NCBI RefSeq assembly: GCF_019175285.1
Contig: NC_056527.1
Span: 120,801,273-120,865,272 of the forward strand
Origin: Sceloporus undulatus
Lineage: Eukaryota > Chordata > Lepidosauria > Squamata > Phrynosomatidae
Reading direction: 5' to 3'
Length of the DNA: 64,000 nt
Shown: positions 1 through 12,048 of the stretch, piece after piece
How positions within the stretch are numbered: position 1 is the stretch's first letter
Layout of the letters: each line of letters opens with the position of its first letter
Translations under genes and position numbers: made by a program
Notes under the pieces: generated by a model
Seen by the model: only the letters and a program-made list of their open reading frames with translations
Database searches by the model: none
Told to the model about the DNA's origin: nothing

Positions 1-519
1 TTATTGTTACAATTTAATTAAACTTTCTGTACAATTACAACCTTTGATAAACATCTATTAAAATGTCTGAAGAGCATGCTATCAAAAGCACTTGCAGTCG
101 GTTCCAAAAAAGCTGTGGAAATAGAGAAGCTTTCAGTCGCCGGAGGAAAGAGAGCAAAAGGGAGCCAGCCCAGCCTCCTTAGGAAGGGCCCCCAACACCT
201 GGAGCAGCCACCAAGAAGGCCCTCTCCTGGGTTGCTTCCTCCAGAGCAAAGGGCACCCCTGCATCTTGACTGTTGCATTTTAGCAGAGATTTGCAACTTA
301 TGATTTAAGGCACCTGTGGCTTTAGATTTGAATTGCCCATGATTTTACATTTCTGATTGCAGACATTTGGGGCTTTGACCGGGTGGCTTTCTGATTTACT
401 GCCCGGAGTATTTCTGAGGAAGGGAGGGATATAAATCAAATGAAGAACAACCGAGGAGAAAACATACTTTCTAGCACCGAGGCCACAAGTTTGTGGCAGA
501 AGAAAGTCTAGGGGAAGGA

Positions 520-752
520 TGAGTCCTGGTGCCCTTTCACATGACACAGTTGTAGCACTACAATTCCACTTTAGCGCCCATGGCTCCATCCTATGGAGAT
601 GCCAATTAGGGAGGAATATTGAGTATTCCCAGCCAGAGGGCTCTAGTTGCACCTCTCCAGACTCCAAATCCCAAGACTCCATGCAATGCGGGCAAGGGCA
701 TTAAACTGGAATTGTAGTGCTATATCTCTCTAGTATGGAAGGGCCCCATTGC
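520..752. repeat. Diverged fold-back MITE
   Basis: The left half contains CTACAATTCCACTTTAG and the right half ends with its approximate inverse, GGAATTGTAGTGC. A central part resembles the CCATGGCTCCATCCTATGG motif seen in other copies in this window (25,428; 28,220; 37,930). It is a palindromic non-autonomous DNA-transposon-like element. The superfamily is not determined. Confidence 0.5.
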
Positions 753-1904
753 TAGTCATGTTGTGACCAGCAGAATCTGAGAAAGGGCTAGCCTGTCTGT
801 GGAGCTGGTACATCCATTCTGGGTTTTAGTACGAAGTGTAAATGAGCCACCTGCTTTTGAGATAGGACTGAGCATCTTGGAAAATTCAGAATCAAACCTA
901 GAATGGAGGCAGAATGGAAGCCACTAACTCTTAGCATCTAGCTCTTCTCTAGGTAACCTAGCAATGCTCTTGGAACGGCTGGGAATATTCCTTCCTTCCT
1001 TCCTTCCCCAGCCCCAGTCAGTTCCATTTCTCATCTTGTATTCATAGGTGGCTGGTTAGACAGTTTCTTCCTTTTATCTCTATCGCCTTGTCAGTTCTCC
1101 CTGAATAAATCATCTTCTTAAACTTGAGGAGGAGGAGCTCTCCCTAAGCTGCAAAAACATCTCTTGGCTCTTGCGGGTTTTGTGTTCTGATCCCCCTATG
1201 TAGCTTAGAAAAGCGACTTCTCTGTTTCCATGGTTATGTTCCCTTTTAAATTTGACCGGATGCGAGAGGATGCAACAAGCACGTTTCCAGAAGAGTCCTC
1301 TCTCTGTTCTTGGCACTGCTTTTTAAGGTGTGGTTGCCTTTTCTATCGGGTCTGTGACTGCAGCGGCAGCTGGAGGCTCCCACATTCACTTTGGGTTGTA
1401 GCCTGGACTTCCAAGGGGTTATTCAAGGTGCTGATGCTATAAATAAATACCTATTCCCAGGCATTTATGTAGCATGCAAACATTGGCATTTTGGAAGAGG
1501 TTTGTTTGCTAAAGGTAAGCTACATAAGTCAGGTCTCCCACTGACAGCAAAATAAGGGGGGAAAGGTTTACATTTGCTCCCAAAACATGGAGAACTCAGT
1601 GGTGGTTGTAAAAAACCAGCTTCTTATTAGCTTCCCTGCGCAGCCTGATTCTGTCTCTTTGCACCATTTTGCAGAAGGTGCTTTGAAGCAAGAAGGTTCA
1701 GGTCTGTCTTCTCTTCCACTCCCAACCTGTCCTTTGGGCCCAGAGAAAATAGGAACAGGGGAATAAGAAGGGCCCAGTTCTTGCTGACGTTCTGCAGAAA
1801 CCCAATACAGAGACAATGTCACCTCGCTCTCCATTTCTGCCATAATGACGCCATGGTCTTGGCTCTGAGGTTCCTTTGGATTTACGGAGGAGGAACATTA
1901 AGAG

Positions 1905-2297
1905 CAACGACTCAAGGAGCTGAGTCTGTTTAGCTTGGAGAAGTCTGGGAAGGCGCATGGGAGCCATCTTTAGACTTCTGAAGGGAACGCCATTTAGAAG
2001 ATGGACTCGGCTTGCTTTCTGCCGCTCCAGAGACTAGGCCACAAATCAGTGGGTTCAAGTGACACAAAAAGAGATTCCCCCCAAATATTAGGAAGATCTT
2101 CTTGCTTGTAAAGATCTGTTCAACAATAGAAAAGACTGCCTCTGAGAGTGATGGAGTCTCCTTCTTTGGAGATCTTCAAACGGAGGTTGGATAGTCATCT
2201 TTCAGGAGTGCTTTAGCTTTGTATTCTGGCATGGCAAAACGGAGCTGGATTACTCCGCCTTTCCAACTCTAAGACTCTATTATTCTATGTCTCTGTG
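1905..2297 (+). mobile_element. CR1 LINE, 3' end fragment
   Basis: The sequence follows the CR1 3' region seen more cleanly at 59,905-60,247. It has a stretch like AGCTTGGAGAAGTCTGGGA, then GATGGAGTCTCCTTC..GAGATCTTCAAACGGAGG, which corresponds to the end of the reverse-transcriptase ORF, and it finishes near CTATTATTCTATG, a degraded form of the CR1 terminal octamer repeat. It is strongly 5' truncated and old. Confidence 0.75.
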
Positions 2298-2663
2298 AGG
2301 CAGGAAAGCATCTTCATGGGTGTCTGCTGTTAGATCTACCTCTTGACTCTGTTATCCATTTGATTTTATGTCTCAAACGGCACAAAGATGCTTTAAAAAA
2401 CCCTGACTAAAATTGATTTCTTTGAAACAAATCAGATCAGAAATGGGTCTGTCTGTCAAGGATGTCTTTCAAAAAGAGAATTTGAATGAGAAGAGTAACG
2501 GTGGCTGCCACATCAATGGGAAAGGAGGGTGATTTTGATACAGTAACTTGTTATGTTAGGGGTTGTTTTGCATTGCTTTTCAGTGGCTATTCGTTTATTG
2601 GCGGCTCCTCTGAGTTCTAGTTTGAACTTTAAAGGAGCTGTCAGAAATGCTGAACCCTATTTA

Positions 2664-2852
2664 AGGGGTTAGATTTCTTGGAGGGCTCCTCCTTGGATTC
2701 TCCTTCCTTGGAAGCTGTCTTTAAACAGAGTCTGGATGGCCATCTGTCAATGGGGATGCTTTGATTGAGAGTTCCTGCATGGAAGAGTGGGGTTGGACTG
2801 GACGGCCCTTCTTGGGGTCTCTTCCACTCTATGATTCTGTGATTCAGTTAAA
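2664..2852 (+). mobile_element. CR1 LINE, 3' end fragment
   Basis: It contains GGATGGCCATCTGTCAATGG, TGGGGTTGGACTGGACGGCC and ends CTATGATTCTGTGATTC, the CR1 3' terminal ATTCTRTG octamers. It is shorter than the neighbouring copy at 1,905 and in the same orientation. Confidence 0.8.
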
Positions 2853-3544
2853 ACCCAGAGTAGCTTCTCTGCCCCATTGGCATGGCACCCCTCAGATGCT
2901 GCCAGGGAGACAAAACAAGAGTCCTGGAAGAAGCTGCTTTTCTAGCAAGGGACCATCATCATTGCTGAGTGGTCTGACCACAGCAGATATTGTGCATTAA
3001 GGCTGCAGTGCATCCATGCCCTGAGACCAGATTTTAAAAAGCCCCATGAATGGTAGTGCAACTACATGGAAAATCCATTTTGCTGCCCAGGAAGGGTGCT
3101 CCATTGTTCTGGGTTTCAGATAAAACTGGTGGCTGTCGTGGGCACTAAACCTCCCTACAGGAATTCCCCCCGCAAGCCAAAGCCAACCCGGGAGAGCTGC
3201 ATGCGAGTGCCGTTCTCAATATTTCACAGCGGATGTGCTTTGGCCCCCATTTCCCAGCATGGCTCCCTAACTCCAGGCAAAAACATCCATTATCCTCCCC
3301 CCCCACCACCAAGATTTGCTTTCCACTTCAGGAGGTCCGCTGCAAAAGCTTTCCCTTAGAGGCATGCCAATGTATTAATATCCCGGGTTGAACTGAACAG
3401 CAAAGTCTGGTGTGGCACTTTGGAGGACTGACTGATCTAGTTTAACAAAGAGCTTCGGTGGCAAAAATGCAACACATTTTTGTATCAGGTGTGTTTTCTG
3501 TGTTTCCAAAAAAGCAAAAATTGTATCTGTATGTATTTATTAGA

Positions 3545-3848
3545 GAGCCAGCATGGTATAGTGGTCTGAGCATTACACTAAGACTCTGGAGACCAGGGTT
3601 CGAATCCTTGCTCAGCCATGGAAACCCATTGGGTGACCTTGGGCAAGTCACACTCTCTTAGCCTCAGTGGAAAGTCAAAGCAAACTTCCTCTGAACAAAT
3701 TTTGCCAAGAAAACCCCATGATAGGTTGTGGTGGTGGTTATTATTATTTATATAGCAACATTGATGTATATGCTGCTTTACAACAGAATAAAACCCTTAG
3801 GGTTGCCATAAGTTGGGAATGACTTGAAGGCAAACAACAACAACAAAT
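3545..3848 (+). mobile_element. Sauria SINE with an inserted antisense L2-type tail
   Basis: This is a tRNA-derived SINE: GAGCCAGCATGGTATAGTGG (A-box region), GGGTTCGAATCC (B box), then the Sauria central domain with CTTGGGCAAGTCACACTCTC, and a 3' tail GACTTGAAGGCAAACAACAACAAC of the BovB type. Between GATAGGTT and CTTAGGGTTGCC, roughly 3,727-3,796, about 70 bases are inserted; they read as the antisense 3' tail of an L2-like LINE (TTATTATTATTTATATAGCA). The SINE is otherwise full length. Confidence 0.85.
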
Positions 3849-5531
3849 GTATTTATTACAGGGATTAACAAACGGAACTTCATCACTGTATCAACAAAAC
3901 GTTTTAGCTTCTGCCTTCTAACTCTATGCTTTTATGATTATGATTCTTTGCTTACACCAAGCAAAAGAGAGATGCCTCCAAGGTGGCCGCTTTGTGCGCT
4001 CTGTTGTTAAAATCCTTCAGTGGTTTGATGGTGTTAAGTATTATCCTCAGGGCTGAGACCATGCGGTGTTAAGGTCTTAAGTCTGTGGATCCAGAAAATT
4101 TCCCTTTCATCCAAAGTCCTTGAAAGAGGAGGCGCCTCAGTTCCAGACACAAATCAGGGAGTCTGAGGTGTTTCCAGTTAAAATGTTGAGATTTCTGGTC
4201 AAGAAGGCAGACTTGTGATTCCCGAAAGGCATATGCAGCTTTGTGGTTGTTCTTTCCATGTGCTGTATGGTATATGAACACATAAAGATGCCACTTTATA
4301 TCAGTTGGTGGGGAATGTGAGATGGAGCATGCTGTGTCACCCATGTTTTGGGGCTTTCCATAGGTGCTCCATTGGCCGCCATGGGAAGAGAATGCTGGAC
4401 TTTTCAGAATCTTGATCCTATCTAGCCACATCTTCATATCCTATTGTACACATCATACATAATCTCAAAGGTACATACATCACCAATAGTTTGACCCCTA
4501 TCAATTGGGTGGCTAAGTAGTGTGTTTGAAAAGGAAACGGATGCGCCAAATAGCTGCCTTGACTTTGCAAGAGAAGGAAAGGTTTCTGAAAGGTGACTCA
4601 TCAAGGCAGAGAAAGCCAAGGTATCAAGATATGTCTCCCAAACAAGGCTCCTCCGTCACTCGCTGTGGCCTCTGACATTCTCAAAACCGAGTGTCTTGTT
4701 CTCTGGCATGGCAAATCTGCTTGTTCACGACTTCTCTTTTCTGGCATCTAAATAATATTCCTTGCGGAGACCAGCCTCCCGTTCCCTCTTAATCTTCAGA
4801 GATGGGAGGCCCTCATTCTCTCTGCATGAATCAACCTTAACAGCTAAGTGGATTAATACGGCTCTTTCAACCACTTAATGCAACGTTAGAACCCAAAACC
4901 AGGACAGTGTTTGGGGGGAGGACATGTTGCAAGCTGAGTCTTGCAAAATGGGGTGATATTTTCCTGTGAAAAATGACCAGTGCAGATGTTCACGTAAGAT
5001 CTTCCCCAAGAAGCTCATATTCATCACCACTTTGCCCTATGGAGCACAGCCCCCCAACCCTTGCTAATCTCTATTTTATTAGATCAGAACACACATCTAT
5101 CGATTTGTCTTTTGCTTTTATGTAACTGATATTTCAGAGACAAAGTGCCCAACCCGCCCCACCGTCTCCCTAGAAAGCTGTTGTTGCATCCAAGGGCTGG
5201 AGACAAGGTGGGGCCGAGATGTCTCAGGCGGAGATGGATGCCCTGAATGGTGCCTTTCCTAAAATGACACACACACACAGGAATCGCATTGACTTCAGTG
5301 AGGAACCACATGTTCCCAGCTCTAAGCCAGAGTCCAGCTTTGGGAGCCTTTATTTGCCGCTTCGCCTGGCCTTACGTCTGGCCTCATGTCATGCCTTCTG
5401 GCATGCCTTCTCCCTTTCCACACTACCAGCCCCACTCCCATTTTTGTTAAATGGTTTCATTTAGCAAGACCATCTCTTAAATTGTTTTCGTAATGCCATC
5501 ACTGTTATCTGGCAGGAATCCTGGTGGTGGT

Positions 5532-5692
5532 GGTGCGTTGTGTGCCTTCAAGTCATTTCCAGCTTACGGTGACCCTATCATGGGGTTTTCTTGGCAAAAT
5601 TGTCCAGAGAGCATTTGCCTTTGCTTTCCCCTGAGGCTGAGAGAGCGTGACTTGCCCAAAGTCACCCAATGGGTTTCCAATGGCTGAGGGGC
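5532..5692 (-). mobile_element. Sauria SINE, head missing
   Basis: Antisense copy beginning with the tail TTGTGTGCCTTCAAGTCATTT and running through the central domain GACTTGCCCAAAGTCACCC. It is cut off before the tRNA-like head, where it abuts the fold-back MITE at 5,693. Confidence 0.85.
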
Positions 5693-5868
5693 TCCATCCC
5701 ACAGAATCCCGGGATTTGTAGCTTCGTGAGGCACCAGAAGTCTTTGGCAGAAAAAGGCAGAAGGCCTTGTAAAACTACAAACCCCATGATTCCATAGGAT
5801 GGAGCTACACCATTTAAAGTGGGATCAAACTGCATTATTCCTACAGTGTGTAGATGCACCCTGAGACT
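5693..5868. repeat. Fold-back MITE
   Basis: It contains CCCGGGATTTGTAGCTTCGT and, in inverted form, ACTACAAACCCCATGATTCC, followed by AAAGTGGGATCAAACTGCAT. This is the window's common palindromic element (see 21,000 and 42,213). The left terminal arm is missing, probably lost at the junction with the preceding SINE. Confidence 0.7.
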
Positions 5869-6869
5869 TGCACAATCCAAATGCCAATACTTATAATCAA
5901 GGGACAAGTGTGTCAGATGGGGATAGGGAAGTCTTGAGTTCCAGTTTCAGCCATGATCCTTGCTGGGTGATCCTGGCCAGCCATTTTCTTTCAGCTGCTC
6001 CTACCTCACAGGGATCTTGGGAGGACAACAGGAGTGTCTGGGAGGTAGCACCATGAAAGCCATGCTGAGCTACTTTACAGAAAGGTGAAGGGATCAATAA
6101 GTGTCATGTTTTGATAGATAAAAACATAATTTGTTCTCTTTTCCCCCTGCTTTGCGTTCCGCCTGGAATGACTTGTCCAGCCGGGTATAAAGCCTGGCAT
6201 GACTCAGCTGAGATGGCATCGGTGGAAATGCCACAGTGATGGAGTTTAACCTTCTCCCTAAATGTTCTCGTGTTTTGAATTGAAGCCTTGGCATTTCAGT
6301 GCCTCGCCTTTCTCACAGGGGATCAGAGCCATTCCTCAGCACATCTTTCCATCCAGGAGACGCATGGAATAAATCTGTCCTGATGCCGCGGCAAAGGACT
6401 CTGTCCAAAGGAGGCAATCAATGCCTGGCAATTGGTTGAGGACAGAGTCGACGTCTGTGAGCAAATCACAGAAAGGTTTTCCTGCTGTTTCATGGTGGCT
6501 TCTCCTTTCTGTTGCTTTCTGTTGGCATTAAGACGAAACAAAAGGGAGGTGCCCAAGGAATCTTCTCTTGGTAAGTAAGTACCTTCTAGGTTGCTTCATG
6601 GAAATGCAACCTTCTGGAGCTTTGAAAAGCTCTGCAGAGAAGCAGGGTTTTCCTATCTATCCACTCTTCCCTCCCATTGTGCAGAAAAGGAGCGTTTTCA
6701 CACTTCTTCCCTCTTTTCCACAATAAATAGAGGCGCATCTGCTCTCTCTCGCTCTCTCTCTCCTTGTGTGAGTCATCTCTTGGCCAAAGCCTGGAAATCA
6801 GTTCCCTTTTCTTTGGAACTGGTAAAAGCCTGTTGACGTCTTGTGCATAGGTTCCCCCATGGAGGCAGT

Positions 6870-7080
6870 CAGTCAGACATTTTTGTCTGATGCGGAACGT
6901 CTGCATTCAGTTCACGTTTGTGGAAGCAGAGTTGCACATGTGGTGGTGCCACAGTGCATGCACACAGACAGACATGCACATTCAGTTGTGCATGTGGTTG
7001 TACACTCAGGCGTGCATTGACTTTACCCTTCAGTACAAGGGCTGAGGAGCACAACCATACAGTAATTCCACAAGTGGACA
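6870..7080. repeat. Unclassified dispersed repeat, copy 1
   Basis: TTTTTGTCTGATGCGGAACG is followed by a GTGCATGC-rich segment. It resembles 8,990-9,190 (TTTTGTCTGATGCAGATC, then a similar GCACATG-rich stretch). I do not recognise the family. The purine/pyrimidine-alternating GTGCATGCACAC stretch could adopt Z-DNA. Confidence 0.4.
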
Positions 7081-7172
7081 TTGATGCTCCATGACCCTGA
7101 TGTAGGATGTCATTCCCAGAATCCCCCTGCCAGGCAGCACACCTACTGTATTGAAGGTATCCTTTCAAGGTG

Positions 7173-7392
7173 TGTGTGTTGTGTGCCTTCAAGTAGTTTC
7201 TGACTTATGGCGACCCTAAGGCAAATCTATCATGGGGTTTTCTTGGCAAGATTTATTCCAAGGAGATTTGCCATTGCTTTCCCTTGAGGTGACTTGCCCA
7301 AGGTCTTCCAGTGGGTTTCATGGCCAAACTGGGAATCGAACCCTGGTCTCCAGAGCTGTAGTCCAACGCTCAAACCACTATGCCATTGGAGG
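7173..7392 (-). mobile_element. Sauria SINE, near full length
   Basis: Antisense copy: the tail GTGTGCCTTCAAGTAGTTTC at the left, central domain, then the inverted B box GGAATCGAACCC and the inverted A-box region CAAACCACTATGCC. A small deletion in the central domain removes the usual GGCTGAGAGAGTG motif. Confidence 0.88.
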
Positions 7393-8000
7393 CACCAGCC
7401 ATCATTGGCAACCATTGTATTGTTGCTGAGCTTGCTTGCATTTGTGCCTTGCTTCTCTGCCAGCCCTCTTTGTCCCTCCTTTTCTCATCTACAGTACTTT
7501 GCTGAATTTGAGATTGTTATCACTCAGGGCAGGGAACTGTCGCTTCTTGTTGCTTGCTTCTGTTTTCTGCACGATGCCATATAGATTGATGGCTCTGACC
7601 ATCAACTTCACCCCAATAATATCCAAAGGCAGGAACACTGCCTGTCTTGAGAGAGAAGCCGTCAGGAAGAAATGTATGTGTTGTCACTCCTGTTTTGATT
7701 TTGGGGAGGGCAGAACATCAAACTCAGCTACAAAGCTGGCTCAGAGTCTGCGCTTCTTGACAAGAGCTTGGACAAAATTACTTTTTTGGGGACTTTCCAT
7801 TTGCCGACTGGCATGTTCTGGAGAGGCATAGCCTCCAAAAAGTAACTTTGGGTTCCCGCTGCTCTTGGTGTTACAAAGTGATGCCTGTTCATGCAGAAAC
7901 TGTAGATGAATTCAGGTGGGTGTTCACTGCACACCTGTGCTCTTTCAGGTATGAAGGTGTGACTTTGGGGTGGGACCTATGCAGACCTGCAGGTATTGTC

Positions 8001-8092
8001 AGACTGCAGCTCCCAGCATCCTTTACCATTAGCTATGCTGACTAGGGTTGCTGGGAGCTGCAATACAACAGCTTCCAGAGGGCTTCTTGGTT
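8001..8092. repeat. Short fold-back element
   Basis: CAGACTGCAGCTCCCAGCAT and the inverted GCTGGGAGCTGCAATACAAC flank a short centre. It resembles the GGACTACAACTCCCA-type palindromic MITEs of squamates and the copy at 16,487-16,602. Confidence 0.5.
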
Positions 8093-8130
8093 CCCAACCA
8101 AGATGTAATTGGATGTAATCCTGTCTGTGT

Positions 8131-8156
8131 GTGTGTGTGTGTGTATTGTGTGTGTG
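8131..8156. repeat. (GT)n microsatellite
   Basis: An alternating GT run with one TATT-type interruption, followed by GTGTGTGTGC. The next 170 bases resemble a LINE-derived tail, but too weakly to name. Confidence 0.8.
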
Positions 8157-8889
8157 CATTTAAAGACATTTATGAGTTACCTCTAAGCCCTCCAAGACCC
8201 CTCAAAGTGATGCACAATGGATAAAAATGTTTAAAACAATATGTTGATAAACGCTTTTAAAAACTAATGAAAAGGTTTATTTAAAAACAGTTTTATTTTT
8301 AAAATGATATTTAAACAGCTGGCACAGTTTCAAAGACGAAAGGCCTTGGAGACCAACATGTAGACGGTGGATCAGCTGCACCCACCGCTTATTTCCAGCC
8401 GCCACATCCAGACCTTACCAAGCAGTTTTGGGGCCTGACCTGCTTTGTCTGGTGACACTCTTGGGGCTTTTTCCATAGCCTCTCTGGTTTGATCATGGCC
8501 TGTTCCCTCCCCATTTCTTGAAAGTAGGAGTTTATCACTTATTTATAGCCCCATGCCGCCCTCTGAGCCACACCATCCTTATGCACAACTTTAAAAAGGA
8601 GCATCATGCTCCATAGCCCTTTCCAAAACTGCATCAGAGATGTATTATTCAGTTGCTTTCTCTCTTCCTCCTCTCTCTCTCTATGCTTGACTAAGCAGAA
8701 GACCTCAGTGCAGCCTTGCTTCCATATTGTCCGTTTTGTAGGGATGGGGGAAATATTGTTGGGCTCAGCATCTCAATCAAAATATTTGTGCTGTTAGAAA
8801 TCGCACACCGTACGCTTTCACTTGCAGTGATATTGGTGTGCAGATTTTAAAATGTGGATGTCTGCAATACGCAGAAGTTTTTTAAAAAA

Positions 8890-9190
8890 CACTTGAGTCA
8901 ATGGGGGAAATGAGGTGGACTGTGCCAATGAATGCACACATGAGGGTTAATGCATTAATGTGCACCAATTTCAGCCCAGGGAGGAAACCGAAAGGCCACC
9001 GTCATCTTGATGGCTTATGGATGGCTGGGCACTTTTGTCTGATGCAGATCATCCACACCCAATTCAGGGTTGCAAAAGTGGAGTTAGACATGTGCTGCCA
9101 TTGCACATGGATACATAGATGCACATGCACCTCCACTGCACATGGATCCATATATTTTGGCACCCCCTGCCCTAATATATATGGACAGCG
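8890..9190. repeat. Unclassified dispersed repeat, copy 2
   Basis: This copy shares TTTTGTCTGATGC and the following stretch rich in GCACATG and GTTGCA-like words with 6,870-7,080. A third, weaker relative may lie at 41,750-41,950. The family is not identified. Confidence 0.35.
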
Positions 9191-9855
9191 GAAGAGACAA
9201 TGGTAGTCATTTCCCATCCCCTTTGTATTACCATTATGGAGGACTTACATGTGTTTTTGTATACCTGGCAGATGGCTGCATGCGCACAATAGTCTCCAGG
9301 CAGAAGGGTCTGGACAGTGTCATTATTCATGGGGCTGAAACCTCTGGAGGCTCTCTCTGAAGCCCTTGCTCAGCCTCGCTGCCATCTTTTGAAGATGAGA
9401 GAGAGCGAGAATCCCATTAAGCGGTTTTGGTTATCTTGATCTTGCAGGATGTTACGCTCCAGAAAACGTGATCAATCCAGACTGGGATTGAGAGAAACGG
9501 CAAAATCCCCCAATGGCATTCTTGAACCCTTGCTATTCCTTCCACAGATCTCTCTCCAAATGCTTTTCGCTTTGCTCATTTGTTTGGTAAAGGGCAGGCA
9601 AAGGGGCATTTGCCCCCATTTAAGTCCATGCACTTTGTAGAGGAGGCTGCATTGGCATCAGTTATTCCCTGTCACAGTAGAGGCAGTCTGGGTTGTATGG
9701 ACAGAGAGAAAAAAGCCAGAATCCTGATGGTCTTGTATGCATTTATAAGTTCATGATCTTGGGAGTGACAGTCCAAAAAAAGCACCTTTTCTCATGCTTT
9801 GGAAGTCCCATCGTGCGACATTTGGGAAAAAGGGTCCAAAGCCAGATCTTGTGGG

Positions 9856-10020
9856 TGTCTGTGCCTTCAAGCTGCCTCTTGACTTATGCTCCATGAATTA
9901 TCCTAGCAAGGAATCCTCAAAGGTGGTTTTGCCAGTTCCTTCCTCTGGTATTCATTGGCGGTCTTTCATCCAAGTACTAACCAGGGCTGACCCTATTTAG
10001 CTTCCAGATGATCTGGTGCC
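9856..10020 (-). mobile_element. 5S-rRNA-headed Sauria SINE, copy A
   Basis: On the minus strand the right part reads like 5S rRNA: GGAAGCTAAATAGGGTCAGCC, then CTGGTTAGTACTTGGATG, which covers the 5S internal promoter region. The left part carries the Sauria/BovB-type tail (GTGCCTTCAAGCTGCCTC). 5S-headed Sauria SINEs are known from Anolis. It is a transposed copy, not an rRNA gene. Confidence 0.75.
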
Positions 10021-10150
10021 TTGTGTGTCTCTGCCTTCAATTTGCCTTTTGACTTACGGTGACCCATGAATTTCCATAGTGTTTTCTTAAGCAACGAATC
10101 CTCAGAGGGGGTTTTGCCAGTTCCTTCCTCTGAAATCGAGCCAGGCACAA
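10021..10150 (-). mobile_element. 5S-type Sauria SINE, copy B, head lost
   Basis: Immediately after copy A the tail and centre repeat (TCTGCCTTCAATTTGCCTTT; GTTTTGCCAGTTCCTTCCTC), but the 5S-like head is missing. The two copies sit head to tail, either from two insertions or a tandem duplication. Confidence 0.65.
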
Positions 10151-11289
10151 ATAATGCCTGGAAGGCCACTTCTGGTTGTCAGAAATTAGTAGGTTTTTTA
10201 ATGTTAAAGAGTATAGGGAACTGTTGTTATTTCTTACTAACCTCTCCCTGTGGATCGAAGCCTTGAACCTCTTTGAAAAGTACATTGTGGCGTCTGGAGA
10301 CTACCTTTTGGGGACCAGAAAAGAGTCCATCTGATTATTAAAAGGTGCTGAGGGTCAGAAGAGCGCCTTGAAGGTGGGGGCATATGGCCCAATTGGTCAC
10401 ATCTTGCCCACCCCAGAGCTAAGCCATATTGCGCATGAATCAAGTAAACAACCTGGGACAACCCTTAAAAATGCATTTCCAGCTCTGGGCAGACAGATTT
10501 CACTCCTCTTCTCTTCTCTCCCCCAGAAAGCCTTTATCCTGCCATGTATTAAATTTTGCATAACAAGGCAAGTGGATTCCCCTGGGGAGGCAGAACGGAT
10601 TGCAATTGGAGATCACCCCCCAGGATAAAAGGGGGAGATGGGATACACACACACACACTTCAAGAGTGTCACAGCGAAGAAAAGGCGCATCAGTCACCCT
10701 CATGCTGCTGAATGCTGTCTACCTGTAAAAAATAATAATAATGCTCTTTTTATTGAGATGCATTTAAGGGAAGCCCCAAACTGTATAATGCCTGTATAAT
10801 CCTATTGCAATGGGATACAATAGGACATGAGGGAGATAGGGGCATGGCAGCGGAGGGCAAGTCTGGTTTGACCTGATTTAGAAAGATGCCCCATCTGACA
10901 GGTTTGGTTTGGGCTGGCATTTGGCCAAGGGGCCCTGGGGCCTCTCCTTCCATTTGCATGGAATAAAAGAGGGTTGCCGCAGCTGTCTTCTCTCCATCTA
11001 TTTCATCTGCCCTTTCCCCCTTTCACACAAGTCACTCTCCTACACCCTTTTGGACCTTTGGATCCAGAGAAATTGTTTTCAACCAGAGCTTTTTTCGTAC
11101 TGATAACTATTTTTTTAAACACACACACACATATATATACTAAGGAATTGAGCAGACCAGCTTTTCTATCTGCCAAGGGATTTATATTTTGCACCTGCCA
11201 TTTAAGCTCTCTTCATTTGCACTGCTTAGAAAATTAATGCCCGAGAGGGAATACATGAATGCTAACCAGAATGCCTCATTTGCAGCACT

Positions 11290-11317
11290 GTTGTTGTTGT
11301 TGTTGTTGTTGTTGTTG
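11290..11317. repeat. (GTT)n microsatellite
   Basis: About nine uninterrupted TTG units preceding the pair of antisense SINEs that starts at 11,404. Confidence 0.9.
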
Positions 11318-11403
11318 CTGCGATATATACATGAACAGTCAAGGAGTACAGAGCAGCAACGTTTGGGGGTGAGAGGAATATTTGCAAGCTTAGGAAACCC
11401 CAC

Positions 11404-11615
11404 AGTTGTGTATGCCTTCAAGTCACTTGGCCACTTAAGGCGATCCCATGAGTTTTATGGAGTTTTCTTAGGTGAGAAATCCCCAGAAGTGTTTTTCCCC
11501 AGTTCCTTCCTCTGAAACAGAACTTAGAGCAGCTGCTATTCCTTAGTGGTCTCCCATCCAAGGACTAACCAGGGCTGACTGTGCTTAGCTTCAAGATCAT
11601 GGGATCTGGTGCCTT
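11404..11615 (-). mobile_element. 5S-rRNA-headed Sauria SINE
   Basis: The antisense tail ATGCCTTCAAGTCACTTGG is followed by GTCTCCCATCCAAGGACTAA and CTTAGCTTCAAGATCATGGG, the reverse complement of the 5S rRNA internal control region. It is near full length. Confidence 0.78.
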
Positions 11616-11639
11616 CAGGGTTTTGAGGCCGGTGCGTAT

Positions 11640-11843
11640 GTGTGTTGTGTAACTTCAAGTCATTCCTGATTTATGGCAATTCTAAGGTGACCCTTTCACA
11701 GAGTTTTCTTGGCAAGATTTGTTCAGAGGAGGTTTGCCATTGCCTTCCCCTGAGGCTGAGAGAGTGAGACTTGCTCAAAGTCACAAAGTGGATTTCATAG
11801 AGTCATAGTTGAACTCCCAAACCATCATGCCATGCTGGCTTTC
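11640..11843 (-). mobile_element. Sauria SINE (tRNA head)
   Basis: Antisense tail, the centre GAGGTTTGCCATTGCCTTCC and the degraded tRNA-like head CAAACCATCATGCCATGCTGG. It lies directly after a 5S-headed copy in the same orientation. Confidence 0.82.
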
Positions 11844-11911
11844 TACTTTGTTTTAATTTGTTGTAAGCTGTCTTGGATCCTGTGTCAAGAGAGAGGTGGG
11901 ATATAAGTCAA

Positions 11912-11968
11912 AGGAAGGAAGGAAGGAAGGAAGGAAGGAAGGAAGGAAGGAAGGAAGGAAGGAAGGAA
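11912..11968. repeat. (GGAA)n microsatellite
   Basis: About 14 uninterrupted GGAA units; the complementary strand is a TTCC run like those beside two ADD2 exons. The preceding GAGAGGTGGGATATAAGTC resembles the end of a LINE. Confidence 0.9.
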
Positions 11969-12048
11969 TCTGAGCAGTGTTATTACATCTCTCTGGATTC
12001 TCCATCTGTGTCCCTGGTTCTGCTCTCAGAATATAATCTCTCAGAGTA

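Noticed and set aside
3545-3620. Possible tRNA gene
   Set aside because: A and B boxes are present, but the segment is the head of a Sauria SINE and continues into its central domain. The same applies at 7,330, 14,740, 29,850 and 57,540.
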